Assembly (NCBI GenBank): GCA_903836515.1
Contig: CAILQW010000040.1
Coordinates: 1 to 34,206, forward strand
DNA length: 34,206 nucleotides
Direction: 5' to 3'
From: Candidatus Omnitrophota bacterium
Lineage (GTDB): Bacteria > Omnitrophota > Gorgyraeia > Zapsychrales > Fredricksoniimonadaceae
Shown here: piece after piece, positions 27,386 to 34,206 of the stretch
Numbering within the stretch: position 1 is the first letter of the stretch
Layout of the letters: every line of letters begins with the position of its first letter
Translations under genes and position numbers: made by a program
Notes under the pieces: model-generated
Told to the model about the DNA's origin: nothing
The model's database searches: none
Seen by the model: only the letters and a program-made list of their open reading frames with translations

Positions 27386-28942
27386 TCAGTGACGGAAATG
27401 GCGCACGCCGGTCACGACCATGGCCATGCCGCGCTTGTCCGCTTCCTTGATGACCTCCGCGTCCGCAATGGATCCGCCGGTCTGAATGATAGCGGAAACA
27501 CCGGCTTTCGCAGCAATGGTCACCGTGTCCGCTTTCGGCAAAAACGCGTCGGACGCCATGACACTCCCTTGCGCCAACTTCCCGGCTTTACGTATGGCTG
27601 CCCCCGCGCTGTCCACACGCGATGTCTGCCCGACCCCGAGACCGAGTGTCCTGGTCCCCTTGGTAAGGACAATGCCATTTGATTTGACGGCCTTGACAAC
27701 TTTCCATCCAAAAAGCATGGATTCAATCTGGGCTTTGGTCGGTTTTTTCTTCGTCACAACCTTCAATTCGCCGGATTCAAGGGTCCGCGTATCCGTATCC
27801 TGAAGCAAAAGCCCGCCTGGGACCTTCTTGAGGTCATACTTGTCTTTCCTGAAATCATCCGGCGACAATGTCATGAGCCGCACATTCTTTTTTTGTGCCA
27901 AAAGATCAAATGCTTCTTTTTCAAAGTCGGGGGCGATCACACATTCCATGAAACCGCTGGCCGCAATCGCTTCTGCGGTTTTTTTGTCCACCGGCCGGTT
28001 AAGCCCGATAATGCCCCCAAAAGCTGAAAGAGGGTCGCAGGCATGCGCATTTTTATATGCTTTCACCAAGTCGTTATCTGTAGCAACACCGGCAGGATTA
28101 TTGTGCTTGATCACAACAGCCGCCGGGGTTTCAAATCCATAGGCTATATCTGCGGCCGCGGACAGATCAAGGATATTGTTGAAGGAAAGCTCCTTGCCAT
28201 GCAGTTGTTTCATCTTGGCAAGCCCGGTCACCCCGTCGGCATCACGATAAAACGCGCCGGCCTGATGCGGGTTCTCGCCGTAACGCAGGTCCTGGACTTT
28301 CGTGAAATGCAGGCTCAAGCCCTGCGGGAGAGTTGTAAACGCTTCCGATGAAAAACGCCTCTTCAAAAAATCGGCTATCATGCGGTCATACCCGGAAGTG
28401 CGCTCGAACACCTCGGTCGCAAGGCTGATCAGGGTCCGGTCCGGTAACATGCCGCTGTTGGCCTGCATTTCCAGGAGAACTTCCCTGTAACGCGCCGGAT
28501 TCGACACGACAGCCACGCTCTTGTAATTCTTGGCCGCTGAACGCAGCATGGATGGCCCGCCAATATCAATGTTCTCGATGGCCTCCTCGAGCGACACGTT
28601 CTTCTTCGCGGATACCTTCTCGAAAGGGTACAGGTTAACAACGACCATGTCGATCAGGCCGATGCCGTGCTCCGCCACGGCTTTCATGTGTTCCGGGTTG
28701 TCACGCAGGGCCAGAAGGCCGCCATGGATCTTCGGATGCAGCGTTTTCACACGCCCGTCGAGCATTTCTGGAAAACCGGTATAATCCGAAACCTCCCGCA
28801 CCAGAACACCCGCCTCGCGCAGGATCTTCGCTGTACCGCCGGTCGAAATGATCTCAACACCCATGGCGTGAATCCCGCGGGCGAATTCAAGGATACCTGT
28901 CTTGTCGGAAACACTGATAAGCGCGCGTTTGACCTTGATCAT
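27386..28942 (-). CDS. purH: Bifunctional AICAR transformylase/IMP cyclohydrolase
   Basis: RALISVSDKTGILEFA...STGGTAKIL; RYGENPHQAGAFY; KHNNPAGVA; C-terminal GVRHFRH. Confidence 0.97.
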   Translation of the reverse strand: MIKVKRALISVSDKTGILEFARGIHAMGVEIISTGGTAKILREAGVLVREVSDYTGFPEMLDGRVKTLHPKIHGGLLALRDNPEHMKAVAEHGIGLIDMVVVNLYPFEKVSAKKNVSLEEAIENIDIGGPSMLRSAAKNYKSVAVVSNPARYREVLLEMQANSGMLPDRTLISLATEVFERTSGYDRMIADFLKRRFSSEAFTTLPQGLSLHFTKVQDLRYGENPHQAGAFYRDADGVTGLAKMKQLHGKELSFNNILDLSAAADIAYGFETPAAVVIKHNNPAGVATDNDLVKAYKNAHACDPLSAFGGIIGLNRPVDKKTAEAIAASGFMECVIAPDFEKEAFDLLAQKKNVRLMTLSPDDFRKDKYDLKKVPGGLLLQDTDTRTLESGELKVVTKKKPTKAQIESMLFGWKVVKAVKSNGIVLTKGTRTLGLGVGQTSRVDSAGAAIRKAGKLAQGSVMASDAFLPKADTVTIAAKAGVSAIIQTGGSIADAEVIKEADKRGMAMVVTGVRHFRH

Positions 28943-28969
28943 AAAAACCCCTGTGAATAAATATGGAAA

Positions 28970-29003
28970 GAAAAGCGCCGCCCCGTTTTATCAGGGCGGC
29001 GCC
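28970..29003 (-). terminator. Rho-independent terminator downstream of rpsU
   Basis: Minus strand GCGCCGCCC-TGATAAAACG-GGGCGGCGC followed by TTTTCTTT. Confidence 0.85.
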
Positions 29004-29018
29004 GGACAAAAATCATCC

Positions 29019-29177
29019 TTATACCCGCTTGCCCTTCTTGCGCTTGCGCTCGGAAGGCTTCGCGTAAAAACGGCGTTCCTTCAACTCGACAAGAAAACCA
29101 TCACGCTGACACTGCTTCTTGAATTGCCGTAAAGCTTTTTCAAAACCGTTCTTGTCGCTGATCTTGACTTCGACCAT
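29019..29177 (-). CDS. rpsU: 30S ribosomal protein S21 (absent from the supplied ORF track)
   Basis: Translates as MVEVKISDKNGFEKALRQFKKQCQRDGFLVELKERRFYAKPSERKRKKGKRV*, a typical S21. Confidence 0.95.
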   Translation of the reverse strand: MVEVKISDKNGFEKALRQFKKQCQRDGFLVELKERRFYAKPSERKRKKGKRV

Positions 29178-29197
29178 GTGTAATTCACCCGCCCCTC

Positions 29198-29279
29198 ACA
29201 CCTTTGGATGGTGTTTAAATTTAAATGTTGATATCGCCGCACACCGCTGCGGTCGTATAGAAGGAACCGTATCCCTCCT
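29198..29279 (-). promoter_or_regulatory. Structured rpsU leader with three small hairpins
   Basis: Minus-strand order: AGGAGGGA-TACGG-TTCCTTCT (29259-29279), CCGCA-GCGGTG-TGCGG (29237-29252), ACACC-ATCCAAA-GGTGT (29198-29214). Confidence 0.5.
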
Positions 29280-29290
29280 AAAGTTTAGCC

Positions 29291-29319
29291 ATGTTATCAC
29301 AAGGGGCGGCAAGCGTCAA
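29291..29319 (-). promoter_or_regulatory. Sigma70-like promoter TTGACG-N17-TAACAT for rpsU and downstream genes
   Basis: Minus strand TTGACG CTTGCCGCCCCTTGTGA TAACAT, about 110 nt upstream of the rpsU start. Confidence 0.75.
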
Positions 29320-29344
29320 TTCTTACGCAGGACCCGAATAAACT

Positions 29345-30622
29345 CTACCAGGAAATGATTTTCCTGAAAAACGTGACCGCAGGGGACAGCAGCAGCATGC
29401 CCGTCAATACGATCAGCAGGATCGTTGTGGACCAGCCGATAAAATTCTGGAATTTATTGTTCACATGCGTCCCCATGACATAGGGGCTGTTGACCATATA
29501 GATCATGGATAAAAGAACAACGGGAAGCAGCATGGCATTGATCACCTGGGTCCAGATAGTTATGGTGATCAGCGGGGCGTTAGGCCACAGGATGATCCCC
29601 ACGGCTACCGCGATGATGCTGCCAAAAAGCCAGTAGAATTGCGGCGCCTCATCCACACGCTTGTCAATACCGGCTTCAAACCCGAAGGCTTCGCACACAT
29701 AGAACGCGGTGGCCAGGGGAAGGATCGTCGCGGAAAACGCCGAAGCGATAAAAAGACCGAAAGCGAAGACCTGCGAGGCCAGGACGCCGGCAAAAGGCTT
29801 GAGGGCCATGGCCGCATCGCTGGCTTCCCTGATCACCACGCCGTTCTTGTTCAATGTCGCTGCACAAGCCACCATGATAAAAAAAGCAACCACCACCGTG
29901 GCCGTACATCCGATCACCACATCCAGAAAAGCAAATTTATAATCCTTGATCGTGATGCCCTTCTCAATGACCGCTGACTGCATATAAAACTGCATCCAGG
30001 GTGCAATGGTGGTCCCGATAATCCCAAGAACAATGCTCAGATATTCTCCGCTGAATTTGGCATGCGGATGCACTAAGGCCGTACTGATCTCCCGCCAATC
30101 AGGCTTGGCCATAACCGCAGAAATGATATAAAACAACAGACAAAAACTAAAAAACAGGAAAATCCTCTCGGCGATCTTGTAATTGCCCTTAGTCGCCAGG
30201 ATCCATACCGCTATAGCGGTCAGAGGGACGGATATGTACTTGCTGACCCCGAAAATGTCCATACTGCCCGCCACCCCCGCAAACTCGGTGGCCGTATTAC
30301 CGATATCCGCAATGATAAGGCCCAGAAAAATGAACGCGGTTACCTTGACACCGAAATTTTCCCGGATAAGGTCCGCCAGCCCTTTACCCGTGATGACGCC
30401 CATGCGCAGATTCATTTCCTGGATGACCAGAAGAGCGATAAATGAGGGAATAAGTGTCCAAAGAAGATTGTAGCCGTACAGGGCGCCGGCCACGGAGTAT
30501 GTTGTAATACCACCAGCATCATTGTCCACACTGCCGGTCACGATCCCGGGACCCAGAATGGCCAAAAACATGACAAGGTTCCTGGCGGCCGGACTGTTTT
30601 TTAAATTCTCAATGATACGCAT
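29345..30622 (-). CDS. NRAMP-family divalent cation transporter, divergent (possible Mg-type/NRMT-like)
   Basis: GPGIVTGSVDNDAGGITTYSVAGALYGYNLLW (NRAMP TM1 with DAGG in place of DPGN); LGIIGTTIAPWMQFYMQSAV (TM6, MPHN-motif Met replaced by Ala); start at MRIIENLKN. Confidence 0.88.
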   Translation of the reverse strand: MRIIENLKNSPAARNLVMFLAILGPGIVTGSVDNDAGGITTYSVAGALYGYNLLWTLIPSFIALLVIQEMNLRMGVITGKGLADLIRENFGVKVTAFIFLGLIIADIGNTATEFAGVAGSMDIFGVSKYISVPLTAIAVWILATKGNYKIAERIFLFFSFCLLFYIISAVMAKPDWREISTALVHPHAKFSGEYLSIVLGIIGTTIAPWMQFYMQSAVIEKGITIKDYKFAFLDVVIGCTATVVVAFFIMVACAATLNKNGVVIREASDAAMALKPFAGVLASQVFAFGLFIASAFSATILPLATAFYVCEAFGFEAGIDKRVDEAPQFYWLFGSIIAVAVGIILWPNAPLITITIWTQVINAMLLPVVLLSMIYMVNSPYVMGTHVNNKFQNFIGWSTTILLIVLTGMLLLSPAVTFFRKIISW

Positions 30623-30623
30623 G

Positions 30624-31916
30624 TCAAATCTGGTCCTTGTATTTTCCCCAGGCCATAGCGATAAGCTCTTCCATAACGTCATCCACCGTGATCGACCCCA
30701 CCAGAATGTCATTCTCGTCAAGCACGGGAATAGCCGAATATTTATACTGCTCGATCAGGACCGCGACTTTTTCCATCCCGTCATCGGTCCGGACAAAAAC
30801 CTTCTGCGGATGACATGTGTTAACGATGGGGCGATCGAAAGGTTCGTTGATAAAACGCCGGATCGTGGTGGTCCCGGCATAGCGGCCCTGATCATCAATG
30901 ATATAGATCGTGTTGAAACTTCCCGGGTAATCGACCGAAGCCTTCAACTTGTTCATGGCATCCGCCACCGTCGCATTCAGACCAAGGCTCAGGAATTCTG
31001 TAGCCATAAGCCCACCGGCGGAATTCCTGCGAAACCCCAAAAGCGTACGCAAGCGCTTGGACGCCTGGGATTCCATCTGGCGCATCAACTGCTGAACACG
31101 GTCGCGCGGAATGCTCATCAGAAAGTCCGCGGCTTCGTCAGAAGGGATGTTAGCGATGATCTGGACAAGCTCCCTGTCCTCCAGGAGACCCACCAGGCCA
31201 GCCTTGTCGTCCGGCGCCATATCTGCAAAAACTTTTAACTGCACATCAAAGGTCAAGGAGCGAAAAACAGAGACCTGTTCGAAAATATCCAGGTCACGCA
31301 TAATATCCGCCAGAAGAACCGGCGGGATCTTCGCGATCTTGGCACGCGCAACATCAAGCTTGAGCACATTTTTCTGATTACCCAGCGTCAAAACCTGGGA
31401 ATTCTTCCAGGAAACGAGTTCTTCGGCCTTCAGATAATCCGCATCAGGACGAAAAAATTTAACCAACAGATCGACCACCGGCTCCAGGTCAAGGCGGCGC
31501 ACCAGCGCCCTCAGGCCGACATCAACATGCGCGATATGGTACTGGTTGTCAACCCGAAGGATATGGACATCGTTGACACGGACCACCTTCTTGTTTTCAA
31601 CATCCACAACCTGCTGGTCCAGCACATCACGCCGAAGCGCGAACTCGCTGACAATCTTGACATCCTGGAATGTAACGGCGGCAATAGGAATCTTCAGGTC
31701 AACCTTGCCATCAATGCGCAGGACGTCTGCCAGGGCGACTTCCGCATAACGACGGGGAAACCCAGCCGTACACACAATGACGCCCTTGGCCCGGGGATAA
31801 ATATCATTATTGAGAGCCATGGAAAAATCATAAAATCTTCCGATGGACCGGCCATCCCGGTCCAGGACTGGCTTGCCCAGCAATTCGGAAAGATAAACAA
31901 AAAACTGCTCACCCAT
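30624..31916 (-). CDS. Soluble protein with PRC-barrel-like N-terminus, MgtE N-domain and CBS pair (no TM channel domain)
   Basis: LGKPVLDRDGRSIGRFYDF; ADMAPDDKAGLVGLL...IPSDEAADFLMSIP...; RNSAGGLMATEFLSL; ends after the second CBS (VDDVMEELIAMAWGKYKDQI) without hydrophobic helices. Confidence 0.85.
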   Translation of the reverse strand: MGEQFFVYLSELLGKPVLDRDGRSIGRFYDFSMALNNDIYPRAKGVIVCTAGFPRRYAEVALADVLRIDGKVDLKIPIAAVTFQDVKIVSEFALRRDVLDQQVVDVENKKVVRVNDVHILRVDNQYHIAHVDVGLRALVRRLDLEPVVDLLVKFFRPDADYLKAEELVSWKNSQVLTLGNQKNVLKLDVARAKIAKIPPVLLADIMRDLDIFEQVSVFRSLTFDVQLKVFADMAPDDKAGLVGLLEDRELVQIIANIPSDEAADFLMSIPRDRVQQLMRQMESQASKRLRTLLGFRRNSAGGLMATEFLSLGLNATVADAMNKLKASVDYPGSFNTIYIIDDQGRYAGTTTIRRFINEPFDRPIVNTCHPQKVFVRTDDGMEKVAVLIEQYKYSAIPVLDENDILVGSITVDDVMEELIAMAWGKYKDQI

Positions 31917-31973
31917 AGCTTAGCTCTCTCATCCCCTTAGTCGCCACCCCTTGCGCGCAGCGGCGCCCCACAA

Positions 31974-32630
31974 CTAACGATGGGCCGTGACACCGACTTT
32001 GCGGCATACCCCGCTGACCGGACAAACCGAACACTTGGGTGAAACCGGCCGGCATATATTCTGCCCCCACAACACCAAAACCCAATTGATATCTTTCCAG
32101 AACACCTGCGGCAATTTCCCACGCAAAACTCTTTCAGTCTCATCCGGGGTCCGGGCCCGGACATACCCCAGACGGTTGGTAATCCGATGCACATGCGTGT
32201 CAACACAGATCGCGGGCTTCCCAAACCCCTCGACAAGGACAAGGTTCGCCGTCTTTTGCCCGACACCCTTCAAGCTTAAAAGCCCCTCAAGGGTATCTGG
32301 AACCCGTCCGCCATACTGATTGAGAATAACCCGGCTGATGTCCCGTATGCGCCGCGCCTTGGTGCGATAAAATCCGACGGGATAAACAGCGCGTTCGACT
32401 TGCGGAATGGATAACTTTAACATACCCTCCGGCGTATCGGCAAGCCCAAATAAACGTTCTGCCGCCGGCAGGGTTGTTGTATCTTTTGTCCGCAGACTTA
32501 GCAGGCAGGAAACCAGGACAAGATAGGGATCGCGCCAGCGTTTCCCGACGAGCGTGACCGAAGGGGCCGACAGCCCGCGCACGGCGCGCTGCAAGCGCGC
32601 CAGGATCTTTACCATTTCCCCGGTCGTCAA
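31974..32630 (-). CDS. nth: Endonuclease III
   Basis: LLSLKGVGQKTANLVL...VDTHVHRITNRLG; C-X6-C-X2-C-X5-C 4Fe-4S cluster CRPVSPKCSVCPVSGVC. Confidence 0.95.
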   Translation of the reverse strand: MTTGEMVKILARLQRAVRGLSAPSVTLVGKRWRDPYLVLVSCLLSLRTKDTTTLPAAERLFGLADTPEGMLKLSIPQVERAVYPVGFYRTKARRIRDISRVILNQYGGRVPDTLEGLLSLKGVGQKTANLVLVEGFGKPAICVDTHVHRITNRLGYVRARTPDETERVLRGKLPQVFWKDINWVLVLWGQNICRPVSPKCSVCPVSGVCRKVGVTAHR

Positions 32631-34206
32631 GGCCGCTGCTCCGCAAAATATTTCCGCAAGTAGATCATCAGGATGGAAACGGCCGCCGGCGTAATCCCCG
32701 AAATACGATTAGCCTGCCCAAGCGTTTCTGGTCTGAAACGGCGCAGCTTTTCACGCGCCTCATGCGAGAGGCTGCGGATCGCTGCAAAATCAAAACCTTC
32801 CGGAATACGGATATTCTCCAGATGCCGGAATTTCGCAACCTCCTTATTCTGCTGTACGATGAACCCTTCGTACTTTATATCATATTCAACCCTGGCGGCG
32901 ACCTCCCGGGATGCCGCCAGAAATTCCGCGTCGAAAGGCGCCAGCTGTGCCCATGTCACCTGCGGGCGTTTGAGGATGTCATACAGCGGCGTCTTTTGCG
33001 CCAGTGGTGCGGATGCCACGGCCTCCAGCACAGGATTCATCTGTGCGGGTGCGGCCGAGACCTCCCTGAGCCGCCGGACAAGATCCCGGACACGGGCATA
33101 TTTTTTCTCCACCGCGGCATACGCCTCGTCGGAAACAAGTCCAAGCCTGCGGCCATGATGTGCCAACCGCTCATCTGTATTATCCTCGCGCACGATCAGC
33201 CGATACTCGACACGCGAGGTAAACATGCGGTAAGGTTCATCCGTTCCCCGGGTGATCAGATCATCAATCAACACACCGGCATAAGCTTCGTCCCGACGAA
33301 GGATAAATGGGGCCTCCTGACGGGCGCTCAGGGCCGCGTTGATCCCTGCGATCATGCCCTGTGCCGCCGCCTCTTCATATCCTGTCGTCCCGTTGACCTG
33401 GCCGGCAAAAAAAAGCCCCCGGATACGCTTTGACTCAAGGGTGTGCTTTAATTCTTCCGCATAAATAACGCCATGCTCGATGGAATATCCGTAACGCAAA
33501 AAAGCCGCCCGCTCCAACCCGGGAATCGTATGTACAAAGGCCTCCTGCACCGCTTCGGGCAGCCCCGTGGATAAGCCATTGGGATATACCACATGCGTAT
33601 CCCATCCGTCAGGCTCGAGGAAAACCGGATGCGACGCTTTGTCCGCGAATTTCTTGAGTTTGTCTTCAATGGAGGGACAGTACCGCACGCCCGTTGCGGA
33701 AATCTGGCCCGAATACATGGGGGAAAGATGAAAATTGTCGCGGATGATCCGGTGGGCAGCCTCATTGGTCTGTGTCAACCAGCACGGCAAAAGACCTTCA
33801 CGGGCGGGAATATCACGGGTGCGCGTGGAAAAAGGGATGATCTCCTCGTCAGAATATTGCGCTTGGAGATGGGTGAAATCAATGGTCCTGGCATCAAGCC
33901 TCGGCGGCGTCCCTGTCTTAAAGTTCCGCAGGACAAATCCCAACGACTCCAGATGGCGTGCCAGGTCCAGGGACGCAGGATCGTCCACCCGTCCTCCAGC
34001 CGTGATCTTAGTTCCCGTATGCATCCGTCCATCCAGGAATGTCCCTGCCGTGACGACCACAACAGGCGCCTTGAACATAGCGCCGTCCCGGACCCGAAGC
34101 CCGCTCACACGGCCATGGGCAACCAGGATTTCGACCGCTTCGCCTTCATAAAAAGTCAACAGGGGCTGTCGCCCGACCACCCCCTGCATATATGCCCGGT
34201 AACGTG
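32627..34206 (-). CDS. mnmG: tRNA uridine-5-carboxymethylaminomethyl modification enzyme MnmG (5' end beyond window)
   Basis: TAGTFLDGRMHTGTK...FKTGTPPRLDARTIDF...YCPSIEDK...GLFFAGQVNGTTGYEEAAAQG...; reading frame stays open through 34206. Confidence 0.97.
   Translation of the reverse strand, partial: RYRAYMQGVVGRQPLLTFYEGEAVEILVAHGRVSGLRVRDGAMFKAPVVVVTAGTFLDGRMHTGTKITAGGRVDDPASLDLARHLESLGFVLRNFKTGTPPRLDARTIDFTHLQAQYSDEEIIPFSTRTRDIPAREGLLPCWLTQTNEAAHRIIRDNFHLSPMYSGQISATGVRYCPSIEDKLKKFADKASHPVFLEPDGWDTHVVYPNGLSTGLPEAVQEAFVHTIPGLERAAFLRYGYSIEHGVIYAEELKHTLESKRIRGLFFAGQVNGTTGYEEAAAQGMIAGINAALSARQEAPFILRRDEAYAGVLIDDLITRGTDEPYRMFTSRVEYRLIVREDNTDERLAHHGRRLGLVSDEAYAAVEKKYARVRDLVRRLREVSAAPAQMNPVLEAVASAPLAQKTPLYDILKRPQVTWAQLAPFDAEFLAASREVAARVEYDIKYEGFIVQQNKEVAKFRHLENIRIPEGFDFAAIRSLSHEAREKLRRFRPETLGQANRISGITPAAVSILMIYLRKYFAEQRP

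Noticed and set aside
30522-31238. 238-aa + ORF antisense to NRAMP-like/MgtE-like genes
   Set aside because: Shadow ORF with no domain resemblance.
1-34206. CRISPR arrays, rRNA genes, transposase/IS elements
   Set aside because: No regularly spaced short repeats, rRNA sequence or transposase-like ORFs seen.

Overview
This 34.2 kb window has two compositionally distinct parts. (A) Bases 1 to about 5,014 are an AT-rich accessory segment. All its genes run leftward: a phage O-like replication protein, two tandem DUF3223/DCL-like proteins, an LprI/DUF1311-like secreted protein and several unknown or membrane proteins. It ends inside a tRNA-Pro(UGG) gene that is cut at the anticodon loop (5015-5053). 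Next to this is a 93-bp direct repeat (period 123 bp) whose copies both include the first ~15 nt of that tRNA. (B) From about 5,320 to the end is a GC-richer chromosomal backbone: peroxiredoxin; a 1030-aa AsmA-like protein; a secretin-amidase-murI-queD-queC-queE-queF-rph-rdgB gene string; mutS-mutL; two secreted TPR/coiled-coil proteins; an rpsU-purH-folC-mnmE-pabB string in which every gene after rpsU is folate or one-carbon linked; and mnmG(partial)-nth-[soluble MgtE_N/CBS protein]-NRAMP-like transporter. rpsU is missing from the ORF track because it encodes only 52 aa. The most interesting points are: (1) the NRAMP-family transporter with Mg-type substitutions (DPGN to DAGG, and loss of the TM6 Met) coupled to a membrane-less MgtE sensor-like protein; (2) the truncated tRNA, the tRNA-5'-end-containing repeats and the abrupt composition switch; (3) the folate-themed operon with a structured rpsU leader that hides an AGGAGG motif; and (4) the uncharacterised island genes, including the DCL-like pair. 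Host taxonomy is not certain; gene content resembles an uncultured PVC or Omnitrophota-like bacterium (weak inference). No searches were run, and family calls rest on motif recognition.
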